Assembly (NCBI GenBank): GCA_023266355.1
Contig: JAHFQM010000009.1
Coordinates: 1 to 64,000 of the forward strand
Length of the DNA stretch: 64,000 nucleotides
Direction of reading: 5' to 3'
Origin: Aquabacterium sp.
GTDB lineage: Bacteria > Pseudomonadota > Gammaproteobacteria > Burkholderiales > Burkholderiaceae_C
Made by a program: the position numbers and the translations under genes. The notes below the pieces were generated by a model, which saw only the letters and a list, made by a program, of their open reading frames with translations, did no database searches and was not told the origin of the DNA. Positions 7,722-15,956 of the stretch are shown one piece after another; position 1 is the stretch's first letter, and each line of letters begins with the position of its first letter.

Positions 7722-8609
7722 TCACGGGCATGACTGCGCATACAAACTGCCCCATTGCGCCACCCACCCCGCGCCATGCGTGACCTGCGGCACCACCCGT
7801 ACTTCCGGCCGCGGGCTGGTACGGAAACGCTGCACAAAACCCCGCGCCACGGACTCGGGCAGGTTGTCATCCTGCGCCCCCACCCAATGCACTTGCGGCA
7901 AGCCTTCCAGTTGGTCGGTGCGGTCCGCAGGATTGAGGGAGCCACTCAGCGGGCTGATGCGGTGCAGCGCGGTCCAGGCAGCGTGGTCCAGGTTGCCGGC
8001 CACGGTGATCAGGCGCAGCACATCGTGGCGCTCAGCAGCCAGCAGAGCGGCCACAGCCCCGCCTCCCGAATATCCCACCAAGGTGATGCGGTCGGCCCCC
8101 AAGCGCACTTTGATCTGATCCAGCGCTTGATGGCTTGCCGCAATCACTTCGGCAGCAAACCGATGGCTGGTCCACGCCTGCTGGCGCGCGCAAAATGGCA
8201 TTTGCTGCGACGCCTGCATCAAAAACTGGCAGGGCCGCGCCAAATATGCGGCCTGCCCCCCAGGCTGGGCCAGTGCCAGGCGCAAGGCCAGCGGGTTGAT
8301 GGGTGTGGGGTCGTCCGACGGTGTCTCGGCATTCAACCAAGCCAAGCCATCACCTTCGATGTAAATCGTCACGGCGTGGGCCTGCGTGGCGCCTGCCGCC
8401 CCTCCAGCCGATGCACTCCGCTGCGGCAGGTACGCCATCAAGGGCCCCAGCCCGGTGGAGAGGCTGACCCGCTGCCAGCCCTGCTGCGCGACCAAGGCGT
8501 CGGCCGCGGCCAAGCGCTGGGCCTGTGGCGGGATGCTGGTGCAGGCAGAAAGGGCGAGCGTCACCAGCAACAAGCCTTGCTGTAGCTTGGGTCCCATCAT
8601 CAAATGCAT
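7722..8609 (-). CDS. Putative lipoprotein alpha/beta hydrolase
   Basis: This 295-residue protein has a lipoprotein signal peptide (LLLVTLALSACTS, lipobox cysteine near residue 23). It also has an alpha/beta-hydrolase core: the nucleophile elbow GYSGGG (Gly-x-Ser-x-Gly) near residue 168, an Asp region (WVGAQDD) and a late His (VTHGAGW). It is likely an envelope-anchored serine esterase or lipase-like enzyme with unknown substrate. The start at ATG 8609 has GGAAAG just upstream. ATG 8633 (8 residues earlier) is less likely, and ATGs at 8600 and 8597 also exist. It is divergent from the lipoprotein gene at 8693. Confidence 0.8.
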   Translation of the reverse strand: MHLMMGPKLQQGLLLVTLALSACTSIPPQAQRLAAADALVAQQGWQRVSLSTGLGPLMAYLPQRSASAGGAAGATQAHAVTIYIEGDGLAWLNAETPSDDPTPINPLALRLALAQPGGQAAYLARPCQFLMQASQQMPFCARQQAWTSHRFAAEVIAASHQALDQIKVRLGADRITLVGYSGGGAVAALLAAERHDVLRLITVAGNLDHAAWTALHRISPLSGSLNPADRTDQLEGLPQVHWVGAQDDNLPESVARGFVQRFRTSPRPEVRVVPQVTHGAGWVAQWGSLYAQSCP

Positions 8610-8692
8610 TTCTTTCCCACATGCTTGGCACAAGCCGAACGTCAGACTGACACCCTGATTCTGTCAGCAGGCAGGCAACCCACATCTCTCAT

Positions 8693-9337
8693 ATGACGCC
8701 CACGCAAAGCTGCAACCGCCCATGGGTCACCCGCCTCGGCCTGACCCTTGTCGTCGTCCTTGGCGCCCTGTCGGGCTGTGCATCGACGACCATCGACGTC
8801 ACAGGCCAGGCGCTGCAGGCCCCGCTGTGTGGCCGCGCCTCTGCGGCATCTGCCTCCGCGTCCGTGGCGGTGCTGTGGGGGCCGTTGTGGCGGCCTGACC
8901 AGAAGGAGCCCCCGCTGCGGGAGGCCGCGGCGCTCCAAGGCATCCAGCAGTTCTTTGCCACCCAGCGCTGCCTGACGGACGTGGCCATCCAGCGCATCGC
9001 CATCCCGGCGCAAGCCGAGCGGCTGTCGGATGCGGCGCTGCTGGACATGGCCAAAACGCTCACGCCGCACGCCGACAAGGTCATCCTGATCGTGGTCAGG
9101 GAGCTGGGCCCAAAGCTGCGCATCGGGCTGCCCACGCTGGTGGAAGGCGGCACCGAGGTGGTGGTGGATGTGCGCGTGGTCGATGCCCAACGCCAGGCGC
9201 GCGAGGCCACGGTCCAGATCCACTGGCAAATGGGTGGGCCGTTCTACGTCAAGGGCGTGAAAACGCTGGACCAGGACATGCAAGCGGCCCTCGCCAGCGT
9301 GTTTGTGGCACCCTTCGCCACATCGCATCCGCCCTGA
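8693..9337 (+). CDS. Hypothetical lipoprotein
   Basis: This 214-residue protein has a type II signal peptide: a hydrophobic stretch LTLVVVLGALSG followed by lipobox LSGCAS (Cys near residue 28). The mature part has mixed alpha/beta character without a motif I recognise. Two cysteines in the mature part (PLCG near 45, QRCL near 90) could form a disulfide. The gene lies 8 nt upstream of the DinB gene, so the two may be cotranscribed. Confidence 0.7.
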   Translation: MTPTQSCNRPWVTRLGLTLVVVLGALSGCASTTIDVTGQALQAPLCGRASAASASASVAVLWGPLWRPDQKEPPLREAAALQGIQQFFATQRCLTDVAIQRIAIPAQAERLSDAALLDMAKTLTPHADKVILIVVRELGPKLRIGLPTLVEGGTEVVVDVRVVDAQRQAREATVQIHWQMGGPFYVKGVKTLDQDMQAALASVFVAPFATSHPP

Positions 9338-9344
9338 GGCACCC

Positions 9345-9881
9345 ATGTCGTTCACACCCGCCTTTGCCCACCTGGCCGCCTACAACCAGTGGATGAACCG
9401 CAAGCTCTACAACGCCGCCGCGGTCCTGCCCGACGAGGCCTTGATGCAGCACCGTGGCGCCTTCTTCGGCTCGCTGTTTGGCACGCTCAGCCACCTCGTC
9501 GTGGCCGACACCATCTGGCTGCAACGCCTGGCCCAGCACCCGCCCGGCTTTGCCACCCTGCAGGTCGTGGCGGCGCTGCCCCAGCCCACCGCGCTGGACC
9601 AGTTGCCCTGCACCACCCTGGCCGAGCTGACCGACCTGCGCGCCCTGCTCGACGACACCCTCACCCAGTTCTGCGCAGCCTTGCAGCCGGCGCAACTGAC
9701 CGAGCCCTTCGACTACGCCTCCACCAAAGGCGTGCGCAGCCGCAAGCTGCTGGGCGAGGTGCTGCAGCACATCTTCAACCACCAGACCCACCACCGAGGA
9801 CAGGCCAGCACGCTGTTCTCGCAGATGGGCATCGACATCGGTGCCACCGACCTGCTCCTGCTGCTGCCCAACGTGGCATGA
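9345..9881 (+). CDS. DinB-family metal-dependent protein
   Basis: This 178-residue protein belongs to the DinB/YfiT four-helix-bundle superfamily. The three metal-ligand histidines are in the expected places: LSHLVVAD near residue 48 and HIFNHQTHHRGQ near 143-154. The opening (FAHLAAYNQWMNRKLYNAA) is the typical first helix. Members are nickel- or zinc-dependent thiol transferases or of unknown activity. ATG 9345 is preferred over the ORF start at 9303, which overlaps the upstream gene. The stop overlaps a possible ATG (9878) of the next gene. Confidence 0.88.
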   Translation: MSFTPAFAHLAAYNQWMNRKLYNAAAVLPDEALMQHRGAFFGSLFGTLSHLVVADTIWLQRLAQHPPGFATLQVVAALPQPTALDQLPCTTLAELTDLRALLDDTLTQFCAALQPAQLTEPFDYASTKGVRSRKLLGEVLQHIFNHQTHHRGQASTLFSQMGIDIGATDLLLLLPNVA

Positions 9882-9931
9882 GCGTTGACACGGCCCCCTC
9901 CCCCCACAGCGTCCACACCGGAGCCCCCGCC

Positions 9932-10345
9932 ATGCACATCACCGTCGAAACCACCATCGCCGCGCCCATCGAGGCCGTCTGGCAGGCCTGGACCACGCCC
10001 GCTGACATCGTGCAGTGGAACGCCGCTTCGCCCGACTGGCACACCACGCGGGCCTCGGTGGACCTGCGCGTGGGCGGGGCGTTCTCGTCGCGCATGGAGG
10101 CCAAGGACTGCAGCATGGGCTTCGATTTCGCGGGCACCTACACCCAGGTCGTGCCGCACGAGCTGCTGGTGGCCGACTTCGGTGGCCGCAGCCTGCGGGT
10201 GGCGTTCCTGAGCGGCCCGCAAGGCGTCACGGTGCGCGAGACCTTCGATGCGGAAGACACCCACTCGGAAGAACAGCAGCGCGCGGGCTGGCAGGCCATC
10301 CTGAACAACTTCGCGCAGCATGTCCTGCGCCAGCAAGGCGCTTGA
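9932..10345 (+). CDS. SRPBCC (AHSA1-like) domain protein
   Basis: This 137-residue protein has the START-like helix-grip fold typical of the AHSA1/CalC/YndB subfamily: ETTIAAPIEAVWQAWTTPAD at the start, the WNAASPDW segment, and a C-terminal long helix (GWQAILNNFAQHVL). ATG 9932 agrees with the usual family start. An in-frame ATG at 9878 overlapping the DinB stop would add 18 residues. Such proteins bind hydrophobic ligands or act as small enzymes, and this one's ligand is unknown. Pairing with DinB genes is common in bacteria. Confidence 0.85.
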   Translation: MHITVETTIAAPIEAVWQAWTTPADIVQWNAASPDWHTTRASVDLRVGGAFSSRMEAKDCSMGFDFAGTYTQVVPHELLVADFGGRSLRVAFLSGPQGVTVRETFDAEDTHSEEQQRAGWQAILNNFAQHVLRQQGA

Positions 10346-10356
10346 GGTTCACCGAC

Positions 10357-12246
10357 ATGAGCACTTCCCTCACCCACCTGCTGGGCACCGCCCTGCCCAT
10401 CGTCCAGGCCCCCATGGCGGGCGTGCAAGGCAGTGCTTTGGCACTGGCCGTGTGCCAGGCCGGCGGGCTGGGTTCGCTCCCCGCCGCGGCCCTGAGCCCC
10501 GACGCCCTGCGCGCTGAGCTGACGCTCATGGCCGCGCAAAGCCAGGGCCGGCCGTGGAACGTCAATTTCTTCGCCCATGTGCCACCGGTGCCCGACGCTG
10601 CGCGCGAGGCGGCATGGCGCGCCTCGCTGGCGCCCTGCTACGCCGAGTACGGCATCGACCCCGCCAGCATCGCCGCCGGCCCGGGCCGCAGCCCCTTCAG
10701 CGATGAGATGGCAGACCTGGTGGAGCCGTTCCGCCCACCCGTGGTGAGCTTCCACTTCGGCCTGCCCTCGCCCCAGTTGCTGGCGCGTGTGCGGGCCTGG
10801 GGGGCCAAGGTGCTGTCCAGCGCCACCACCGTCGAAGAGGCGCTGTGGCTGCAGGCCCAGGGGGTGGACGCCATCATCGCGCAAGGCCTGGAGGCCGGCG
10901 GGCACCGCGGCTTCTTTCTCACCCGTGACCTGAGCACGCAGATGGACACCTTCGCCTTGCTGCCGCAGATCGTGCAAGCCGTGAAGCTGCCTGTGATCGC
11001 CGCCGGCGGCATCGTCAATGCCCCGAGCGTGGCCGCGGCCTTCGCGCTGGGTGCGGCGGGCGCGCAAGCGGGCACGGCCTACCTGCTGTGTCCCGAAGCC
11101 ACGACCAGCCCCGTTCACCGCGCCGCGCTGCAAAGCGAGGCCGCCCGCCACACCGCCCTGACCACGCTGTTCACGGGCGGCGCGGCACGCGGCATCGTCA
11201 ACCGGGCCATGCACGAACTCGGCGCGCTCGACAACCAGGCCCCGGCGTTCCCACTGGCCACCTCCGCCATCGCGCCACTGCGCGCAGCGGCCGAGCGCGC
11301 AGGCCGCGGCGACTTCACACCGCTGTGGAGCGGGCAGAACGCGAGCGCATGCCGGGCGGTGTCAGCGGCTGAGGTCACACGGAGCTTGGCGAAAGGGGCG
11401 CCAACCAACACCCGCACCACTCGCACCACCAGCATCACCGCCATCGCCCAGGCCCTGGCCACCGCCCACCGCACCGGCACCGCCTGGCAGCCCACCGGCG
11501 GTTGGCCCGAGCTCAACACGGCCGACGCCTATGCCATCCAGGCTGCCGTGGCGGCGGAGCTGGGCTGGTTCCCCGATGGCCCGCGGGCCTGGAAGGTGGG
11601 CGGCACGGAGGACATCAACGCCGCGCCCTTGCCCGAGGTGCGGCCATCGCCCGCCGCATCACATGTCACCTGGGTGCTGCCGGCGGGGCAGGACGAGGTG
11701 CTGATCGAGGCCGAGCTGGCCTTCCGCCTGGCCTCGGCACCTGTCGCGCCAAACGCCACGGACGCGCTTGCCTGCCTGGGCACGGTGTGCGTGTCGGTCG
11801 AACTCATCGGCACGCGCCTCGCCAATGGCCTGTCGGCCCCAGCGAACTGGAAGCTGGCCGACCAGGGCGTGCACGCGGGTTTGCTCATCGGCGAGGAACA
11901 GCCTGGGGCGCGGTTCACCGCCTTCACACCGGCAGACTGGCAAGCCCAGGCCTGCCACATCCGCGTGCAGGGGGCCGATGGGACTGTGGCAGTGCACGAA
12001 TCCCGCGGCAGCCACCCCGCCATCCTGGCCGGCCTGCACCCCTTGGGCACCCTGCCCTGGCTGGCGCGGCATGCCGAGGCTCAGGCCGCGGTACAGGCCA
12101 CCACACAGACTCTCGCGCACAGCGGTGGCCTGAACGCGGGCGACCTCGTCACCACCGGCGCCTGGCTGGTGGTCAAGGTGCGCCGAGGCGATGTGGTCGA
12201 CGTCGGCTTCGAGGGCCTGCCCGACGTGCGCCTGCACATCGCCTGA
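10357..12246 (+). CDS. Nitronate monooxygenase fused to a 2-keto-4-pentenoate-hydratase-like domain
   Basis: This 629-residue protein looks like two enzymes in one reading frame. Residues 1 to about 345 form a full nitronate monooxygenase (2-nitropropane dioxygenase family) TIM barrel: the N-terminal QAPMAG motif, the GLEAGGHRG FMN/phosphate region, the IAAGGI segment, GAAGAQAGTAYLL, and the usual C-terminal LWSGQNAS. Residues ~356-629 resemble the 2-oxopent-4-enoate hydratase/FAH-like family: WKVGG, EAELAFRL, CVSVELIGTR and KLADQGVHAGLLIGE. A Thr/Arg-rich linker (NTRTTRTT) joins them. No stop or frameshift is seen at the junction. The start at ATG 10357 lies 12 nt after the SRPBCC gene. Coupled oxidation and hydration of a degradation intermediate is inference. 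Confidence 0.85.
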   Translation: MSTSLTHLLGTALPIVQAPMAGVQGSALALAVCQAGGLGSLPAAALSPDALRAELTLMAAQSQGRPWNVNFFAHVPPVPDAAREAAWRASLAPCYAEYGIDPASIAAGPGRSPFSDEMADLVEPFRPPVVSFHFGLPSPQLLARVRAWGAKVLSSATTVEEALWLQAQGVDAIIAQGLEAGGHRGFFLTRDLSTQMDTFALLPQIVQAVKLPVIAAGGIVNAPSVAAAFALGAAGAQAGTAYLLCPEATTSPVHRAALQSEAARHTALTTLFTGGAARGIVNRAMHELGALDNQAPAFPLATSAIAPLRAAAERAGRGDFTPLWSGQNASACRAVSAAEVTRSLAKGAPTNTRTTRTTSITAIAQALATAHRTGTAWQPTGGWPELNTADAYAIQAAVAAELGWFPDGPRAWKVGGTEDINAAPLPEVRPSPAASHVTWVLPAGQDEVLIEAELAFRLASAPVAPNATDALACLGTVCVSVELIGTRLANGLSAPANWKLADQGVHAGLLIGEEQPGARFTAFTPADWQAQACHIRVQGADGTVAVHESRGSHPAILAGLHPLGTLPWLARHAEAQAAVQATTQTLAHSGGLNAGDLVTTGAWLVVKVRRGDVVDVGFEGLPDVRLHIA

Positions 12247-12293
12247 GCGGTTAACCTTCGTTCTCGTTGTTGGAACATCCGGAGCAGTCAGCC

Positions 12294-13091
12294 ATGGACA
12301 TCGGTCAGCATGTGGTTCAGCAGGGCTCGGGCGAGCCCATCGTCCTGGTGCATGGCTCTTACGCCACCACCTCCACCTGGAAGAAGATGGTGGAGCGCCT
12401 TTCGCAGACGCACCACTGCATCGCCATCAAGCTGCCCGGCCATGGCGGCATGCCCGACCCCACGGACTTCGCCTCGCCCAGCATCGAGACCGAACTCGCC
12501 GTGATCGAGGCCGCAGTGCGCCAGTTCACCGACCAGCCCATCCACCTCGTGGGGCATTCGTATGGCGGCGTGGTTGCGCTGGCGCAGGCGTTGAAAGGCT
12601 CTGTGCCTGTGTCACGCCTGACGCTGTTCGAGCCTGTGGCCACCTGGGTGCTCGACGTGGTCGAGGACGAGGCCATGCAAGCCGAACTGGCCGCCTTCCT
12701 GGGCCGCTACCGGCGTGACGCTGCCGCGGGACAGCCCCATGTGTGCGGTCAGGTCATCGACTTCTGGGGCGGTGGCGACCACTTCGCGGCGCTGCCCGCG
12801 CACATCCAGGACGCCATGGGCACGATGGTGGCCAACAACCTGCGCCATTGGGACATCTGCACCGTGCCACGGCACAGCCGCGCCGATCTCGCAGCCCTGA
12901 ACATCCCCACGCACCTGATCTGCGGCACGCGGTCCAACGCGGTGGCCCGCGCCATCGTGGACCACCTGCATGCGGAGTTGCCGCACAGCCAGCGCACCGA
13001 CATCGAAGGCGCCAGCCACGCACTGGTGACCAGCCACCCCGAGGCTTGCTTGGCCGCGCTGCTCGACGAGCGGCTGCTGAGAGCCGCCTGA
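12294..13091 (+). CDS. Alpha/beta hydrolase
   Basis: This 265-residue cytoplasmic hydrolase starts at ATG 12294 with GGAG upstream. It shows the oxyanion-hole motif VLVHGSY near residue 17-23, the nucleophile elbow GHSYGG near 89-94, and a late catalytic His in GASHALV near 246. It is related to non-heme haloperoxidase and epoxide-hydrolase-like esterases; the substrate is unknown. It lies 47 nt downstream of the fused monooxygenase-hydratase gene on the same strand, so the two may act in one degradative pathway (inference). Confidence 0.85.
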   Translation: MDIGQHVVQQGSGEPIVLVHGSYATTSTWKKMVERLSQTHHCIAIKLPGHGGMPDPTDFASPSIETELAVIEAAVRQFTDQPIHLVGHSYGGVVALAQALKGSVPVSRLTLFEPVATWVLDVVEDEAMQAELAAFLGRYRRDAAAGQPHVCGQVIDFWGGGDHFAALPAHIQDAMGTMVANNLRHWDICTVPRHSRADLAALNIPTHLICGTRSNAVARAIVDHLHAELPHSQRTDIEGASHALVTSHPEACLAALLDERLLRAA

Positions 13092-13107
13092 GCCTGCTTT
13101 GGCTGGC

Positions 13108-13130
13108 GCTGGAGGCCTCAGACCTCCAGC
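13108..13130. terminator. Hairpin between convergent genes
   Basis: GCTGGAGG (13108-13115) pairs with CCTCCAGC (13123-13130) around a 7-nt loop, at the meeting point of the plus-strand hydrolase and the minus-strand livF (whose last codons it overlaps). There is no clear T-run on either side, so factor-independent termination is only possible. Confidence 0.35.
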
Positions 13131-13813
13131 CACTCCTTGCGCACGTACTTGTCAGCGCGGAGTTCGTCGGGCGTGCCTTCGAAGACCACTTCGCCGTGGC
13201 CCATCACGTAGCAGCGCTGCGAAATGTCGAGCGCGATGGTGAGCTTCTGCTCGACCAGCAGCACGCCCAGGCCGCGCCGCTTGAGCTCCTTGAGGTACTC
13301 GCCCACCAGCTCCACGATCTTCGGCGCCAGACCTTCGGTCGGCTCGTCGATCATGATCAGGTCGGGGTCGCCCATCAGGGTGCGGCACAGCGTCAGCATC
13401 TGCTGCTCACCGCCCGACATCACGCCGGCCTCGGTGTGCTGGCGCTCCTTGAGCCGCGGGAACATCTGGTACATGTCGTCCAGCGACCAGCGGTTCTTCT
13501 TGGCGCCCCCCTTCTGGCCCAGCAGCAGGTTCTGCTCCACGGTCAGCTTGGGGAAGACGTCGCGGCTCTCAGGCACGTAACCAATGCCGTGGCGGGCGAT
13601 GTCGTAGGGCTTGTGGCCCAGCATCTCTTGGTCGTTCCACTTGACCGAGCCGTGGCCATCGACCAGGCCCATGATGGACTTGATCGTGGTGGAACGGCCC
13701 GAGCCGTTGCGGCCCAGCAGGCTGACGATTTCGCCAGGCTTCACTTCCATGTCCACCCCGTGCAGGATGTGGCTCTTGCCGTAGAAGGCGTGCAGGTTTT
13801 CGATCTTCAGCAT
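13118..13813 (-). CDS. livF: Branched-chain amino-acid-type ABC transporter ATPase LivF
   Basis: This 231-residue ATPase has Walker A (GRNGSGRSTT near 35-44; Arg replaces the usual Lys-preceding residue pattern GxGKST, written here GSGRSTT), the signature MSGGEQQML near 134, and Walker B LIMIDEPTEGL near 157. LivF and LivG form the heterodimeric nucleotide-binding engine. The gene is last in a five-gene minus-strand order: binding protein, livH, livM, livG, livF. Its start lies 4 nt after livG. The Lys-to-Arg change in the P-loop is notable because the lysine normally contacts the ATP phosphates. Confidence 0.9.
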   Translation of the reverse strand: MLKIENLHAFYGKSHILHGVDMEVKPGEIVSLLGRNGSGRSTTIKSIMGLVDGHGSVKWNDQEMLGHKPYDIARHGIGYVPESRDVFPKLTVEQNLLLGQKGGAKKNRWSLDDMYQMFPRLKERQHTEAGVMSGGEQQMLTLCRTLMGDPDLIMIDEPTEGLAPKIVELVGEYLKELKRRGLGVLLVEQKLTIALDISQRCYVMGHGEVVFEGTPDELRADKYVRKEWLEV

Positions 13814-13817
13814 GGTG

Positions 13818-14630
13818 TCAGGCTCCGGCGGCTTCGGCGGCTTGCGCCTCGGCGCGTTGGTTTTCGGCCAGCACCGAGCCCAGGTAGGCTTCCTTGACGC
13901 GGTCGTTGTTGCGCACGTTCTCGGGCGTGTCGAAGGCGATCACCTCGCCATAGACCAGCACCGCGATGCGGTCGGCCAGGCCGAACACCACGCCCATGTC
14001 GTGCTCCACGGTCAGCAGGGTTTTGCCCTCGGTGACGTCGCGGATCATCTTCACAAAGTTGGCGGTCTCGGACTTGCTCATGCCGGCCGTGGGTTCGTCC
14101 AGCAGGATGACGTTGCTGCCACCCGCGATGGTCACGCCCACTTCCACGGCACGCTGTTCGGCGTAGGTGAGGTTGGTGACGTTGGTGTCGCGCTTGCGGC
14201 GCATGCGGATCATGTCCAGCACCTCTTCGGCGCGGCGGTTCACTTCGGTGAGGTTGGTGAGGAAACGCCAGAAGGCATAGCGCTCGCCCATCGACCACAG
14301 CACAGCACAACGGATGTTCTCGAACACCGACAGGCGCGGGAACAGGTTGGAGACCTGGAAGCTGCGGGCCAGGCCACGGCGGTTGACCTCGTAAGGCTTC
14401 ATGCCCTGGATGGCTTCGCCATGCAGCACGATGTCGCCGCTGGTTGGGGCCATGCGGCCGCTGATGAGGTTGAACAGCGTGGACTTGCCGGCACCGTTCG
14501 GGCCGATGAGGGCAACGCGCTCACCGGCCTTCACGGCCAGGTTGGCGCCACGGATGATTTCGGTCTTGCCGAAGGACTTGCGCACATCGCGCAACTCCAG
14601 GGCCAGGCCGTTGGAAGGTGTCTTGCTCAT
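13818..14630 (-). CDS. livG: Branched-chain amino-acid-type ABC transporter ATPase LivG
   Basis: This 270-residue ATPase starts at ATG 14630 with AAGGAA upstream, preferred over the ORF start at 14726 inside livM. Walker A is GPNGAGKSTL near 44-53. The LivG-type insertion (RMAPTSGDIVLHGEAIQGM, then RRGLARSFQV) is present, with the ABC signature region (NLTYAEQRAVEV) and Walker B VILLDEPTAGM. It acts with LivF below the LivHM permease. Its signature is YAEQR rather than LSGGQ, as is common in LivG. Confidence 0.93.
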   Translation of the reverse strand: MSKTPSNGLALELRDVRKSFGKTEIIRGANLAVKAGERVALIGPNGAGKSTLFNLISGRMAPTSGDIVLHGEAIQGMKPYEVNRRGLARSFQVSNLFPRLSVFENIRCAVLWSMGERYAFWRFLTNLTEVNRRAEEVLDMIRMRRKRDTNVTNLTYAEQRAVEVGVTIAGGSNVILLDEPTAGMSKSETANFVKMIRDVTEGKTLLTVEHDMGVVFGLADRIAVLVYGEVIAFDTPENVRNNDRVKEAYLGSVLAENQRAEAQAAEAAGA

Positions 14631-14658
14631 GGGTGTGTTCCTTGCGCGGGTCTGGGTG

Positions 14659-15951
14659 TCACAGGCCTTCACGGCGCTGGATCTCGGCCTCGATGTCCCC
14701 TTGGACCTGGCCCCAATGGCGCACAAACTGGCGTCGGCTCACCTCGAACAGGCCCACACCGGTGGCCAGCAGCAGCATGGCCCCCACCCAGGCATCGGTG
14801 CCGCGGGTGTCCAGCATCACGCCGGCGAAGCTCATCTGCGGGCCCAGGGCCTCGTTGAGCTTGATGTGGTAAATCATCTCGACGATCACAGCCACCGCGA
14901 CCAGCACCGTCAGGGCCGTGCCGGCCAGCGCCAGATAAGACGTCCACAGCCTGCGCAGCATGCCGTAAGCCGCCACACGCACGTTCATCATCAACAGGCT
15001 GGCGATGCCGCCCGGGGCGTACATCACCATCAGCAGGAAGACCAGGCCCAGGTAGAGCAGCCAAGCCTTGGTCAGCTCGGACAGCAGCACCGAGGCCAGC
15101 ACCAACAGCACCGCGCCAATGATGGGGCCAAAGAAAAACAGCGAGCCACCCAGGAAGGTGAACAGCAGGTAGGCGCCTGAGCGCTGCGCACCGACCACCT
15201 CGGCCGTGACGATTTCAAAGTTCACCGCGTACAAGCCACCTGCGATGCCGGCAAAGAAGCCAGCGATCATGAAGGCGAAGTAGCGCACGCGCTGCGTGTC
15301 ATAGCCGATGAACTCGACGCGCTCGGGGTTGTCGCGCACGGCGTTGAGCATGCGGCCCAGCGGCGTCTGCGTGAAGGCGAACATCAGCACCGTGCAGATG
15401 AAGCAGTACACCGCGATCAGGTAGTACACCTCGATCTGCGGGCCGAAGGTGATGCCCAGGAAAGGCGTGCCCACCACGCGGTTGCTCGACACACCGCCTT
15501 CGCCGCCAAAAAACTCCGGCAGCATCAACGACATCGACCACACCAACTCGCCCACGCCCAGCGTGATCATGGCGAAGGTGTTGCCCGACTTCTTCGTGCT
15601 GACCGCACCCAGCAGGACCGCCACCAGCAGGCCGGCGAAGCCACCCACGATGGGCACGAGCATGACCGGGATGGCCCAGTCACCCGCACCCACCTTGTTG
15701 AGCGTGTGGATGGCCGCGAACGAGCCCAGCCCCGAGTACACCGCGTGGCCGAAGGAGAGCATGCCCCCCTGCCCCAGCAGCATGTTGTAGGACAGGCAAA
15801 CGATGACGGCGATGCCCATCTGCGTGAGCATGGTCATGGACAGGCTGCTGGTGAACAGCTTGGGCGCGACCAGCAGGACGACGGCAAACAGCGACCACAG
15901 GATGAAGCGGCCGACGTTGTAGGGACGGAAAGAATAGGTATTGGCGCTCAT
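14659..15951 (-). CDS. livM: Branched-chain amino-acid-type ABC transporter permease LivM
   Basis: This 430-residue permease has the LivM core (GQGGMLSFGHAVYSGLGSF, GRMLNAVRDNPERVEFIGYDTQRVRYFAF) and about nine to ten membrane segments. ATG 15951 is preferred because GAGGAG lies 8 nt upstream. A GTG at 15960 overlaps the livH stop. About 100 C-terminal residues (from RRLWTSYLALAG onward) add one or two extra membrane spans and a soluble tail beyond the usual LivM end, a variant seen in some proteobacterial transporters. Confidence 0.93.
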   Translation of the reverse strand: MSANTYSFRPYNVGRFILWSLFAVVLLVAPKLFTSSLSMTMLTQMGIAVIVCLSYNMLLGQGGMLSFGHAVYSGLGSFAAIHTLNKVGAGDWAIPVMLVPIVGGFAGLLVAVLLGAVSTKKSGNTFAMITLGVGELVWSMSLMLPEFFGGEGGVSSNRVVGTPFLGITFGPQIEVYYLIAVYCFICTVLMFAFTQTPLGRMLNAVRDNPERVEFIGYDTQRVRYFAFMIAGFFAGIAGGLYAVNFEIVTAEVVGAQRSGAYLLFTFLGGSLFFFGPIIGAVLLVLASVLLSELTKAWLLYLGLVFLLMVMYAPGGIASLLMMNVRVAAYGMLRRLWTSYLALAGTALTVLVAVAVIVEMIYHIKLNEALGPQMSFAGVMLDTRGTDAWVGAMLLLATGVGLFEVSRRQFVRHWGQVQGDIEAEIQRREGL

Positions 15952-15956
15952 GGTGC

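Noticed and set aside
10015-10356. N-terminal extension of the fused monooxygenase frame
   Set aside because: It overlaps the SRPBCC gene in another frame. The family start is MSTSLTHLLG at 10357.
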